Part shown: in pieces, positions 27,401 to 38,801 of the stretch | How the letters are laid out: each line of letters opens with the position of its first letter | Numbering within the stretch: position 1 is the stretch's first letter | Origin: Hyaloperonospora brassicae | Taxonomy: Eukaryota; Oomycota; Peronosporomycetes; Peronosporales; Peronosporaceae | Length of the DNA: 64,000 nt | Assembly: GCA_947650285.1 (NCBI GenBank) | Contig: CANTFL010001141.1 | Coordinates: forward strand, 62,001-126,000 | Reading direction: 5' to 3' | Program-made: the position numbers and the translations under genes | Notes under the pieces: generated by a model | Databases searched by the model: none | Told to the model about the DNA's origin: nothing | Seen by the model: the letters and a program-made list of their open reading frames with translations, nothing else

Positions 27401-29449
27401 TAAGTGCGCTAGTCGCCAACCTCCAATCCTATATATATAATTCTGATCATATTGCGTGATCAGTGCCTACACTGACAATGTTTTGAAAATAATAAATCAA
27501 TATTGCAGCTGTTTATAAAAGCTTCTGTGTAATGCTTAACAGATTCCATTTAACAGCGCTGACACTTCGAACTTCACAACTCCCTTTTTCGTTCACAGTC
27601 TAAAGGTGTATTTTAAAGTCATAGCAATAAGTTGAGCACATGCGCAACGAAGCCGTTTGCGTAAGAACTTTTTCCCCTCCAAATAGTAATTCTAGTCGAT
27701 TAATCTTTGACTTCGTTTTTACTGGAGCAAGGCTTACGCTATGTTCACTGATATATTTACATAAGAAGTGCTAATTTATCTAGAAGCGGAGAAAAACTTT
27801 TGTGGCAATCCTATTATATATGCTTTTGCAACAACGTCATAATATGTCGGAACGGTCGCTATATATTTTATATACAATGCAGGACATTCAGCCCTTCCTC
27901 AAAGGATAGCATCATCAATTACTCGGTACAAATTCGTCGCGCCTTCTTCAACAGATGCTATAATAAAATTTGTTGTGATTGTCCAATGCATCACTAAACA
28001 CTTGCGATTTGAATATCCATCCCCAAAATCTTTCACTGGTAGTTCGAACCAAGCGTACAAAATAATATGCTTACGCATCAGCATCTGATAAGATCCCCAC
28101 ACCACATCAAAATAAGAAACAATTTCATCTTAACACAGGAAACAAAACGTATTACCGAGTGGCCCGTTACCTATTCTTGACATAATATGTCAGTAATATA
28201 AATTTATATTATCATGCTTAATACCTATATTATCCGGTATGAACCGTTTATGTATTTGTTTTAAGAAGTTTACCTACGAATATAAAAGTCAGATTCGCTC
28301 CACTTTTAACCAATATAGACCATGCCAACGACTACATACCACCTAAATCTATGAGATGCGCGTAATGGTTTGATAAGCGAGTTGATATATTTACATTTGT
28401 AGTGCGCAGTTAACGTATTTTCAAAGGTGGTTTCATGAGAAGATGTAATTTTGATTTATGCGATTCCACTTAATCATCCTTTCCAGCGCTGTCGTTCCGC
28501 AACTTACTCCTTCCAGTGCACATAACGTTTACGTGAGAGTTATTAGCACCTGTCTACATTCAAATTCGTGTAAACATTATGAGCTGTGTCAGTACGAGGG
28601 GAGAGTGCTACGTAAAGCAGACTCTTCCTTCTATATGTGTTTTCCTGCCCCAAATCACGGCACTAATCACGTTAAAGTGTACTTTCAAGTTTACTTTATC
28701 TTCTGTTATGTAACTTACAAAACATTTTGTGGACCCATGTGAGTATAGTGGCTCTCTTTTTATAACCAGCTTTCACAAACTATCAGCAAAAAAATACCGA
28801 TGACCATGATTTGGTCACGATTCAGCACCGCTTATATCACTAAAATATATTCAAACGGGTGTCGATGTCATAAATAGCGCTTTTGACTAGTACCTCGCAT
28901 GGTAAGGATTCAATAAATACCTTATAACTAAGCCAAATCCTTGTAAATGGGATATACACTAAAAGTAATATACGATTAAGACGTGTACCACTCATAATCC
29001 ATTTTCTCGTTGAGAATCTATCATCAAAATATGAGGTACTGGAAACACACGTTCTATTAACCAGCTCTACTTCCGTCTGTATATCGAGAAACTCATTCGT
29101 TCTACGCGATGATTACGCATCTCTGCATGACTTTGCCACTCCACATATCTCGCAAAACCCTTACAGGTCTGATGTTGGCAATTATAATTAGGTCAAAGCA
29201 AAGCTTTTTCGAAATATCAAATTACACGTTTACATCGTCTACAATTCATCCGTTCAATTTTACGAATTATAATGTCTCAATCATGTCCTGCGAACTAGAT
29301 TCTTCAATTGATGGCAATCACATTCCCTCCGTGTTACTTTTAGAGTAATTCGTATTCAAGTACATAGTGGCTTAATCCCTTGATGTATAGTAGCTGTGGC
29401 AACATTACTACAACCAGTTCCTTTACGGTAGACTGTACAGTCTACCCAG

Positions 29450-31383
29450 GATTATCAAGTGGATATTTTGGGTCAACCGGTGTCTTCGTCCTTAGATGCA
29501 GCCGGCCAAGCGTGCATCATGTCCAAATCCATTCGCCTTATTCAAATGGCAAAATTTGTCACTGCCTATGTTTTAGTACATCTGCCAGCAGCTTGCTCCA
29601 TAGTGTAGTGCTTTACTAGACTGAGGTCTCATGTGGTAGTAAAGACTACAGGACCACAAGCAAGACCATCGCACTCATTCGCGATTAGTTTGTACGCTTG
29701 GAAGGCCCAATACATTCATCATATGACCATCAAATTAACAATTGAAAGTTAGCTGACAGATGATCGACAGCTTGTCTCTTCTGAGATACGGTTATCCCTT
29801 TACGACATCGTTTTATCCGACTTTACAATGGTGACACTATCATCATAGTAGAATCGACTTCTACTGTGTAGTGCATTCGCATGATACGTTTTTAACTGTG
29901 ATAGACGCGTCTGGTCATGGTGCATCGCCATCCTTGTTGAAGAATTAATGCGCTCAACAAATACGAGCCTACGATCCTTTAGCGACTGGCGTCAAAAACG
30001 TTCTTTTTGACGCCTCCGGCCAACGAGGAAACGATTTGGCAAGTCTCTTGTCACTTAGAATTTTCCGGCGATGGGAGAGACATCATCTTTGAGTCAAGAC
30101 ACACCGTTACTGTGTGTGATGAGTAGCTATCGTCGAACTACTTACAAACTCTCTTGACGTTGCCAGATTAGTAGGGCACTCCAAACTTACTTACATCGAC
30201 CATTAATAACGGTCCACATTTATGTTGCGAGCTTCTACAAATTTCTTTTTGCATCCGCTATCTTTTGTGTAAAGCTATCGATTGTTTTATCTCAGTACTG
30301 CGAGGTACCATGCGTTTAATACTAGATTACACGCGTAGTATCCTATCTTCTGAATGCGATTGCATTTCTGTGCTCGCTTTTTCATTATAAAACGGAGGAT
30401 AAATAAACAAAGCGATTGACGCAACTGAGTCCATAGGTGCAGACCTTTTGTCATCTCCGTGGACGATTCGAGCTTAAACTATCATGATCCTTTCTCGTCC
30501 TCAAAACTTACTGCTCCACAGTTAGAATTGCTTGATCGAGCGATTTCAGTCCCAGGTGTAATATACAGTCTTGACGGGTCAGTCTGAATCAAAAACCGTA
30601 ACTGACGTGTCCTCAAGATCGATGTTTGTTGTTATACAAATCTTATGAAGTCTAGATTACTAAGCGTCAGCGTTTTTATTAGGCTTACCTTGCTTGAGGA
30701 TGAGAAATTACATTCGATCCATAATTTTATTTGTGGAAGCTCAAATCTTTACTTGAACTCGGTCTACAATTTATTGAACGATCCAAATACATTTGGGTCC
30801 TGCAACTGAAGGTTTGACTATTAAGTCTTAGCATATCCTGCTAGATTCTATTAGTCAGATGCACGTTGCAATGTGCCCATCGACGATGCAACGAGCCCAT
30901 AAGTCTTCGTCCAACTCGATGAGCCGCCTAAGTAGAAAAAAATTCGTGACTCCTCTTCACGTATATATGCCAATCCTTAGAGAAATGGGGACGCGCGTGT
31001 GCCAGCCCAAGAGCGAGCAGACCGCCAATGTTGTTGTTCCAACAGGACCGACAGCTCGGCATATTGATCTCTCCGCTACTCTGGGTGTTGAGAACCTTGC
31101 TGGTGTAGCAAGATTGCTTTTACGTTTGGTGCTTTAAGTTTATCGTGTAGAAAGTCGGCGACGGCGGAAAGCTTATGTTTTCTGTCCATAGTGTAGCCAG
31201 CACGGCTCGGACATCATTTGTGCCAACGGTCGAGCTCATTTGTTTGATCGCACTGCATTCGAAGTAACTTAAATTGTATATTCTTTTACGGGAGATGTGA
31301 TAGATGTCACCATCATCGTTTAACATGGTCATATTGGGCGAGTGATGATTGTGGTGCTTGAAAGGACAACAAAGTGCTGCCAG
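29450..31383 (-). pseudogene. Decayed Ty3/gypsy gag-protease remnant
   Basis: On the minus strand this DNA is colinear with the internal region of the gypsy element at 55.5-57.3 kb. Matches include SAIKQMSSTVG (31210-31250) against SAIKRVNSTVG in gag, and nucleotide matches through the middle of gag, the zinc-knuckle region (near 30370), the protease active-site region (near 30003-30017) and the linker around 29480-29700. Stops and small indels occur throughout and no frame stays open for long. Similarity fades below about 29.4 kb where RT should begin, so the 3' half is lost or unrecognisable. This is the oldest gypsy copy in the window. Confidence 0.82.
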
Positions 31384-31813
31384 TGTAATGAGTCACTGGT
31401 GACGACATACTGACTTCAGTACGTAGCTGACAAGGACAAGAGTGGGGGTATGCCCTGCTACTTCACGTAAAAATGCGCAGAAGAAGGTACTTCAACCAAA
31501 CTGCAAAGCTCAGTGGTAGGAAAAGTAAAACAGGTTTTGTATGTGATCAAGTCCTACATCTTGTCTCATCTTTTGATTAAATTATTAGATAAATGTAAAT
31601 AATGCATGGTGACGTCTATTCAGGACCCATTGCGCGCGTCAAGCAGCAGATATGGGGCTGATATCATGGTATAGTATAACGATCGAGTAGACGCGTGAGT
31701 CACCGCAAGAATGCTACTTCATTTAGCATTATTTTTGTAAGAATATTCAACATAACATTCTTCATTGCCATTCTCACAAATGACAATACTGTGTAATGGG
31801 ACCACCCGTTCCA
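31384..31813 (-). repeat. 5' LTR of decayed gypsy copy
   Basis: On the minus strand this matches the LTRs at 55034-55472 and 62331-62773. The plus-strand left end begins TGTAATGAGTCACTGG, a diverged complement of the LTR 3' end. The central conserved block CCCATTGCGCGCGTC lies at about 31628. The right end reads ACCACCCGTTCCA, matching the inverted LTR start. Length is about 430 bp. It sits directly upstream (in minus-strand sense) of the gag remnant, as a 5' LTR should. Confidence 0.82.
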
Positions 31814-33095
31814 TTATAAGTGTTACGGGTGTTTCCACTTATATAAAGTACAAGCGACCTTGCACCGGCAACAATGTTGGCAGGGGTCCTTAAATTTATT
31901 GTACTCGCACGTGCAAACGAAGGTTGGTTGATCGTGTAAGCGCTTGGCAAAGGCTAACATTTAGCTACCTCCAACAATTTACAATGTCTGTACCATTTGC
32001 CTCAAATCGCATCGAACACATACAAATGATACATACGTATATCGTATGTATCTACATATCAGCCTTTGTGCGTGTGCATTGTTTATTATTATACGCTTTG
32101 TTGCTTTATTTATTGGCCCAATCTGTCAGATAGCTGGGGTCACTGGATGTTACGGCACAAACTAGTTTTTATAAATATTTCTGCAAAGACAATATTTCCA
32201 TTTATTTTTGCAAATGTCAACGTTATGTAAGTCTCATCCTGTTACATCTGTGCTATCGTCCATGATGAGGGTTACTATTTGAACTGGAATAGCGTAGGCG
32301 AGGTGACGTGCTGATGCAAGTATGAACGACCGCGACTACTATTGTTTACGACGTGGGCTACATGAGTGCGCTACATTTTTGTCCACGACGAGCTGCTGAT
32401 CACATGCTTATTTATGCTGTGCAGCCTGAGTGCCCGTGGAAACAACAAAGTCTCGCGAATCTATTGGCAGCATCATGCGATAAGTGATAATCTTGTGTGC
32501 ACTAGACATTAGTAGTAGAACGGGATCAAACGCAACAAGTTGAAATGAATAAGAAAACAGTGCTCCAGCTAGCCTTTACTCGATTACACGGTTCAGGGGT
32601 TCTCGATGCAAAATGACGAAACAACGCGCGTTCTATCGTTGCCTTCTTAGTATGTATTCAACTTGCAAAGAAATGACTACGTGGCAATCGACGAAACTTC
32701 ACACGAACAGTTGACATTTTTGCTAGTATTTATATTTGCAGAATCAGTCAGGGTTCGCAGAGCAAGACTAGTGAGCTCCACTGCACCAATATGGCGGATC
32801 GGATCTGCGTTCTATTAAGCCAATCATTCTTACTGCAGTGTCAAGATTGATCGGCCCATGACTGCTCGTGCCGTTCACTCGTCAATGCGTCCGATGATAA
32901 GAACAGCTGGAGGCCTCCCAGTACCGTACGTAGCTTGGACTCCAATTGCCACGTCTCGCTCACTTCATCGAGTTGCGCCCTACGAAGAAAAAAACAGTAA
33001 GGTACGATCGGCTACAGTCTATAACTAAGTGCATTTTCACCTAAAAAGAGAACGTACGTCACCTCGACGCAGGATACATCTCTATTCATGTGAAG
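31814..33095. other. Intergenic, nothing recognised
   Basis: Moderately AT-rich DNA between the gypsy LTR and the 3' end of the effector gene. The only open frame of note (31924-32133 plus) is a short hydrophobic translation without a recognised domain. No RNA gene or clear terminator is seen. Confidence 0.6.
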
Positions 33096-33449
33096 TTAGA
33101 AATTGTTTGCATTTCGTTTCTTCAAGAAATTGTTTGCGCGCTTTCGATAATACCAGTTCACAGGACCCTTCCCAATGCGTTTGACAAAATTGGGTACCTT
33201 AATCGTAACACCCCGAAATGGAGATGTCAGTCCGAGATACTGCGTAAATGACGCAGTTCTCTCTTCATCCGTAGACGCAAAGTCGGACGCCTCCTTTTCG
33301 TCCTTGATATCATGACGGGCATCTGTGGTTTGCGCTCCATTTGGTCGCAGGTGTGCGTTGGACAGGATACTGGCTTCGGCCCCTGTGTTGGTGCTGTGAC
33401 ACGCAACAAGAGCGACCGATAGGAGCAGAAGAGGTCTTGGGAAGTGCAT
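33096..33449 (-). CDS. Candidate RxLR-dEER family secreted effector (variant AHLR)
   Basis: The 117-residue product starts MHFPRPLLLLSVALVACHS, a short basic-hydrophobic signal peptide with likely cleavage near residues 18-24. An RxLR-like AHLR lies at residues 32-35 and DEER at 61-64, separated by an acidic, low-complexity stretch; this spacing is typical of oomycete host-translocated effectors, although the first Arg is replaced by Ala. The C-terminal half is short (about 50 residues) and strongly basic, ending with KK/KR pairs; no W or Y motif was recognised. The frame stays open for 39 further codons upstream, but the Met at 33449 is chosen because the signal peptide starts there. No intron is needed. 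In this family the protein is secreted from haustoria into plant cells; the target is unknown. It sits alone between a gypsy remnant and a GC-rich insertion, a common setting for such genes. Confidence 0.72.
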   Translation of the reverse strand: MHFPRPLLLLSVALVACHSTNTGAEASILSNAHLRPNGAQTTDARHDIKDEKEASDFASTDEERTASFTQYLGLTSPFRGVTIKVPNFVKRIGKGPVNWYYRKRANNFLKKRNANNF

Positions 33450-34409
33450 GACGAAGCGGACCCGTGATTGGCTGCGGCAGGGGAGGTAGAGGAAGGCTTG
33501 GGACCTTGTGCACTCGAACGCTGGTTTGGATATGACAGGATGGAGAGTGATGGCTAGTCCCGCCAATGCTCGTTTAATGAATGCATCATGTTACACGGGG
33601 TGCTAATCCGTCGAGAAGTCTCGTGTTTATCTTCGTCGACTTATCTGGTGCTAGCCAGAAGCCACGACCATCCAGGATCAACGCGGATGGACTTGATAGA
33701 GTGTGAAGATCTGCAAGCGTCATCATCCGTTTTGTCCGGGTTGGGACACGAAATGACAATATCCATATGTTTTTGTAGGCCCATGTCGCATTATCCGCCC
33801 GGCGTGCATGGTTATGCGCCTCTATTTGGCCTTGAAGGCGCAATCTGCTCAGCCAGATAGCGTCGATACTGGACTCTTCTGATTCTGGATTGGCATCGTT
33901 GATGCATGGACAGGCCAGCTTGAACTTTTGAACCTTCGTCTACTCCGAGAGAGATAGCGGGGTGTCTTGCCACTTATTGTGTGCGAAATGGTATGCGCCT
34001 AGCTTACCGCATGAGTGAAAGTAATTGGCCCATGCAAATGGTTTCTTGCCCAGGGAGGACCCACGTGCGAGCGTTGTGCAAGCTTTTCTATAACGTGCAC
34101 GATTCTAGACAGGAAAGGACTACACATGGCCGTTTTCACCATTTCTGACAAACGCGTCAGCTGATACAAACGAGAGAGTCCAAAGTGACCCGATGAACCT
34201 TAAAGCTGGGTGCAGACGCTGACGTAGAGGGTTCAATTGGGCCGAAAGATCCGAAGGCGCGCTGTTGTTCTAAGCCGATCCTTGCCATCATCGGTCCTCT
34301 CTGGGCGTAACCTTGTCAGGTCGCCAAGGTGTCGATTTGAAGAGCGGTACCCGTCTTCCTTCTACACTTCACAATCTTCAGCTCGCCTGATCCGTAAAAA
34401 CTGAGCGTA
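33450..34409. other. Upstream region of effector gene
   Basis: The DNA holds short overlapping frames on both strands (33586-33860) with no domain. No convincing oomycete initiator or TATA element could be placed within 150 bp upstream of the effector start. A GC-balanced composition continues to the 15 bp direct repeat at 34410. Confidence 0.5.
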
Positions 34410-35704
34410 GTACGAGCACAAGGCGGTGGTGGTCGGATGGTCTATTCGCACGGTGTAACCTGTACGCCTTGACCTCTGCATTTTACTAAGCCAGATATCA
34501 GCCCCGGGAGACCCGGAGGCTAATAGTGGCTAGTCCCTTGTAAAAGAGTGAGTGAACCTGAACGTCGATTAAGTGCTTATGACTATACGATATCGGTGTG
34601 CTTCTACCTGGACTACATTATACTCCTCCTCGCTGGCTCAGTCTGCTTGGCTCGATACTGCGGGCATCACGAGGGACACTCAACAGAGGGCACGTGGAAA
34701 CGGATAGCCAGTCCTGGGGGCAGACAGGGCGCGAAAATCGCAGAAAACGCCGGGTACCAAATCGATCACCCCCGATAGGCCGCTGGTGCACCTGGACGGT
34801 TCCGATCAGAATCACATTCTAGGCAAGTTCGCTTCGTGGGATCGAGATTCGCACTCGGCGACCGGACCGGCGACTTGGAAGCTGACGTAGAATAGCGGGA
34901 ACTAGGTGGGGGGTGACAACCGCTGTCGCCGTGCCCAACACCCCGGGGTCTCTGGGTTGTTGCTCTCCTTTCGGTGTGCACGCTACGCTGCCTCCCCGTG
35001 GCGCACGCAGCGGGAAGAAAACCTCCTCCTCATGACCTGAGCCCCCCAGCGGAGGACTTCCCGCCCAGGACAAGAGGACCGGTATACCGGCTCGTTGGAG
35101 GTCGTCGTCGCTTGGCCCTGTTGCCCAAAGGCGCAAATTGGGAAGGGATCCCTAGTAAAAGAGACATTCTAGGTCGCGGACCGACAAATCGTGCCGTCGG
35201 CCGAATCGTGGTATATGCCAAGGGTCGAGGACCCCTAAAGCTGTTGACACAGCCAGCAGTCGGTCGTATACTATCGCCTAGGCAACAACAGCGAAAGTGG
35301 GGGAAGCCCCTTGCTTGACGTGGAGTGCGATTACCGAAGAAACTGCAAGGCGTGGGGAAAGCCAACCCGTCGTATTATCTCCCCTAGTAGCTGTTCCATC
35401 CGCGATGGTGGCTCCCATCAGCCGCTCGCGCGACACCCCAGACTTGAACTGTGCGACCGCCGCAGCGGCGACACGTGGCGCAGGGACGCCTCAAGTCCGT
35501 ATAATACGCCTGCTAGGCCGCTTGCGCGACCCGTCGGTCCACTGCGCCCACACCCGAGACTGCGAGTGCAATTTGCTCGAGGCAGAACTCAGACCCCTTC
35601 GGCTCCCCTAATGGAGGATCGCCTCCGAAGTGGCTGCCCCCGAAGGAAAAAAACCTGTCTTGAGCTGAATCGCGAAAAATTTGGGAATGGTACGAGCACA
35701 AGGC
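34410..35704. mobile_element. GC-rich 1.27 kb insertion flanked by 15 bp direct repeats
   Basis: The 15-mer GTACGAGCACAAGGC occurs exactly at 34410-34424 and 35690-35704. Between them lies a 1265 bp block that is clearly more GC-rich than its surroundings. Exact direct repeats of this size are typical target-site duplications of non-LTR retrotransposition. A run of seven A at about 35647 lies near, but not at, the right end. Open frames inside (34974-35318 plus, 35311-35690 plus, 35030-35365 minus) are Pro/Arg-rich and match no domain I recognise, and no reverse transcriptase motif was found. It may be a non-autonomous or 5'-truncated non-LTR element. Confidence 0.5.
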
Positions 35705-35727
35705 AGGGAGCTCTGGCACGATACAAA

Positions 35728-36072
35728 TCAGGTCTTCGAGTGGTGCGAGCATTGATGAGACAGCTCTTGCTTCCTTCCGCTTCCATGCGAAGGCAAAAAG
35801 CCCTTTTGCGTGCTTCCCCCATGCTCATTTCTGACCAATCGATTCATAGAGAGAATCTCATTTTCGTTCGCTTGTCCTACTGGTATATTTCTTTTTTGAC
35901 GATCGCGGTACAAGTGTCCAAACAGGTCACTGAAGCGTTCATAGTCGAGTTGTAGTAGACGATCGATGGGTGAAACCTCAGACACCACAGCGGAGCTCTG
36001 CGCTATTACAAGTATGTGTATCAGCAGATAGGAATTGAGAATTTCGCTCAGCAGACCACCACGTCGAGACAT
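35728..36072 (-). CDS. Hypothetical small secreted protein
   Basis: The chosen Met begins a 114-residue frame with an N-terminal hydrophobic segment, YLLIHILVIAQSSAVV, ending in a plausible signal-peptidase site near residues 26-28. A segment with Leu and charged residues follows (DRLLQLDYERFSDLFGHLYR), and the C terminus is polar. No RxLR, dEER, Crinkler or Cys pattern is visible. The frame is open for 29 codons further upstream, with an alternative Met at 36108. Its stop lies 24 bp from the right-hand 15 bp repeat of the GC-rich insertion, so the original 3' end may have been displaced. Chance cannot be excluded; function unknown. Confidence 0.35.
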   Translation of the reverse strand: MSRRGGLLSEILNSYLLIHILVIAQSSAVVSEVSPIDRLLQLDYERFSDLFGHLYRDRQKRNIPVGQANENEILSMNRLVRNEHGGSTQKGFLPSHGSGRKQELSHQCSHHSKT

Positions 36073-36181
36073 CACAATCGACGCGCCGAGAAGCAGCTTC
36101 TTATACATAGTCTGGAGATAATTTGAGGTGTGAGTGGCACGACAGCAACACGCTAACACAAACGAGTTCTAGTCGTTCAGT

Positions 36182-36306
36182 AGTGACCAGAAGCCGAGGT
36201 GAGGCCCGTGCTTTTCGAAAGCTGTCTAAGAGTTGTTTAATAACAGCGACCAAACACCAAAGTGAGACCCGTATTTCTTCGAATGCTGTTGACGTGTTGT
36301 CAAATC
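36182..36306 (+). repeat. Tandem duplication, ~63 bp period
   Basis: Two adjacent units, 36182-36244 and 36245-36306, share a GACC...GTGAG.CCCGT...TTCGAA.GCTGT skeleton at roughly 70% identity by eye. The unit length is not an obvious remnant of a coding repeat on either strand, because frames shift between copies. A separate pair of 20 bp units (AAAATCGCC.CCTCGTAGA core) follows at 36351-36390. Confidence 0.7.
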
Positions 36307-36350
36307 TGACGCGTACAGCCAGTCAGAATAGCGCCGCGTGTTCCCTCGTT

Positions 36351-36390
36351 GATAAAATCGCCGCCTCGTAGACAAAATCGCCACCTCGTA
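36351..36390 (+). repeat. Two 20 bp tandem units
   Basis: GATAAAATCGCCGCCTCGTA is followed directly by a copy with two substitutions. Young local duplication. Confidence 0.8.
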
Positions 36391-38801
36391 GACCACCGTC
36401 CGTGCGAGGGTATTTTTCAAACGCGCCACCATCTATCTACTCACGCCGTCTGTCTACATGCGTCGTCTGAGCCTATCTTGTGGTTGGCTTACATTTCGCG
36501 CGGTCTTCTTGCTTACTTACTCTCTAGCACTTGGCTGTTGGACGATTGGAGGAGGACAATCAATCTGTTGTTGTGTGCACAAATTTGGATTTTGTTACGT
36601 GCAGTTTACGTGGTGGGCACTCGCGAATGCCTGTATTTCCAGGCAGATTAAACGATGTCGCTTGCAGCTCTCCTCTTCGCTCTCCAAGCTGTCATATCTA
36701 GTCTCACTACTTTATGAAGCTGGGCGATAAAATCCATCAGCAAAGATAACTGCGTGGCGCGTATAGGTGATTAAGGGCACGATAGTGCTAAGCGGTTCAT
36801 GTAAGATGACCTCGCTGTGTCTGCACAACATCACCCAGCACCAGACTACTTGATTTTGTAGAGCATAATGCTTGTTCATCTTGTCATGAACATGAATTCA
36901 TCTAGTCTTCCTTTACTTGTCGCTCGAATTAGTTCGTCTTCCGCTCTGGATTTTGCACTATACGAGACCAGGCGGATCCCGCCCCATAGCTCTCTGTCGG
37001 TGCGTTAAGTTTTGCTCCTCCAACGAAGACACGACATTTCATTAAGGACCTCATCATCGAATAAGTATTCGTCGTAGGTGGCGATATCATTTCAGTCGAT
37101 GCCATGAACAGCAGAAAGTGCTGTGCCATCGGTCACTCTGCCACAGGTGCCACATTGTGCGCTGCATCTCTGACGCTGTAGAGCATCAGTAGGCGACTAT
37201 ATTCTGAGATCAAATATTTTGCAACTTTCGTTGAATCGATCTGATAGTATACTGCATTTAGTGGCTTCTACTGAGAGTTCCCGCTTCATGGTCTCCTTTC
37301 GATCTTAATATGGTGAGCTTGGAAAGAAGTGGAGTGGAGAGAGGCGACTAGTGACTGACCACTACAAATAGCCTACATTGCCAATCAGGCCTGCGGAGAA
37401 TGAGCAAGTGTGCACGAAGATCCGCACAGCGCTTGTGCTGCACTATGTAGCAATACAACAGGAAGCGGTGCTGCCAGTTGGCTCGTGCAAGCCCAGATTG
37501 AATCACTGATACAGTGGTTGGGTAAACTCACCAGCATGGATTCACGGTAGCGGGCAGCAGCATATCAGACCCGTCTTAATCTTACAATGATGCAACTGGT
37601 CCAGCGCGACAATTAGGTCTACGGGTACTGAAGTGCAACAATCTACTCATTCTTTGCGATTCACAGCGTTCTAATGACAACAGAGGTCGTGCCTTATCGG
37701 CGAGTCGTGTAACCAAAGAAACCCCGGCTCTTAACTTATCAAGCTACGTGACAGCACGCGCGTATTGTACCAAGCCCATTTGTCACGCGACAGATGAAGA
37801 GAAGGCGCATACGCTTAGTGTTTTTCGCTTTGTCGAGTGTGTAAACTACCGAGCATCTCTGAAATTACCACGACAGAAACAAAACAGCATCAATGTTTCC
37901 AAGACGACGTCGTACCAGGATAAAGGTTCAGTAATTGGATTTGCATCAAGGGTAGCATTTGCATCGTGAGCTTTAGAGTGAGCGGAACGACGCAATGTTG
38001 GACGAGGTGCAGAACGCGGCACTACATAGCGATCCACGTTCTGGGGACCTCGAGATCCGACTACTCGCAGCGTTGGCAAAACGCGGGTAAAGAGGTCCCG
38101 ACACAACGCCTTAGGAACTTCATGCGCGCGGTAATATCAACCTATTTTTTGTCACTGCGATGGCATTCGGCTTGTATTGAGGTCAGGTACGATAAGCTAC
38201 CAGACTCGTCGCTCGTTACCCGGCTCATGGAGTGTATGATGAATCGAACATATTTACAGGTTGAAAGACCGTCACAACTTTTTTCATTATATTGCTCGTA
38301 TCAAGTCACCTCGTTGCAAACGTCACCAAATTGCCGCATGGCATGTGGCCGCTCGAGACATTCTTTGTGGGATCACCGACCAGGCCAATTACTGAGCTCT
38401 CACTCGATTGAAATTGTCTCGTGTGCGCACTCAGAGTTAGCTTTATACATCACCATGATCGATGTGCGCTGTTTACGTATGAAGGGCGAGCTCGTAAAAA
38501 GCCAGACGCAGACATCGTAAAAAGTCATTTTCTTCGTGCAACATCCACAAATCTCTCTCCATTGGCATACATTCTATTTTCTCGACGACATCTCTGCATC
38601 CAGCGATACCTCTTTCGTCCAATAACCTGTGCTTTCGCATGCGCGGGTCGCCATTGTGCGTCGATTCGCAGTCCATGCGGCAGGCGGGTCACTGCCGAAT
38701 TAAGTCGCTTATCACTCTTCGATTTGCCGTCTACCAGGCTCACCCGCCACCAATTTCGTGTCCAACGTAAAAGCTGAAAAGCCGTTTGACGGTTCCTTCA
38801 C
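36391..38801. other. Intergenic with uncertain worn repeats
   Basis: GC-balanced DNA upstream of the zinc-finger gene. The longest plus frame (37966-38520, 184 codons) has no recognisable domain and is overlapped antisense by another open frame, so neither is called. The minus frame 36929-37129 contains a pattern vaguely like a copia protease flap (KCRVFVGGAKL...GAGSAW), which may indicate a worn retroelement; the active-site DSG is not visible. No convincing gene is supported. The zinc-finger promoter should lie in the last few hundred bases, but no element can be named. Confidence 0.4.

Larger units (their letters stand above)
11334..28400. other. 17 kb AT-rich stretch without recognisable genes
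   Basis: Composition is very AT-rich except for weak GC-balanced islands near 12.4-13.5, 14.0-15.1 and 15.9-16.7 kb, which may be worn repeat insertions. Open frames are all under 145 codons, overlap antisense and show no domain. The longest (19862-20296 plus, 18747-19154 minus) are low-complexity hydrophobic or Asn/Ile-rich translations expected from AT-rich DNA. A short direct repeat with a 40 bp period lies at 12057-12122, and a hairpin repeat at 24390-24478. No tRNA or rRNA was recognised. Confidence 0.65.

Noticed and set aside
28140..28165. Possible inverted LTR start (GGCCCGTTAC) as a 3' LTR for the decayed gypsy copy
   Set aside because: Only a short match; the rest of the LTR, including the conserved central block, is not found nearby.
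28458..28742. 94-codon frame with a signal-peptide-like start and several Cys
   Set aside because: No spaced Cys pattern or relative is recognised, composition is that of the local DNA, and the DNA may belong to the decayed gypsy copy on the other strand; chance is likely.
34974..35690. Long GC-rich open frames, considered as a LINE ORF1 or ribosomal DNA
   Set aside because: Pro/Arg-rich translations with no zinc knuckle or RT, and no rRNA core sequences recognised; long frames are expected in GC-rich DNA.
36929..37129. Possible copia protease on the minus strand
   Set aside because: A flap-like segment is suggestive, but the DSG active site, neighbouring gag or integrase were not found, so the call is too weak.
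37966..38520. 184-codon plus-strand frame upstream of the zinc-finger gene
   Set aside because: No domain, implausible composition, and extensively overlapped by open antisense frames; not called as a gene.
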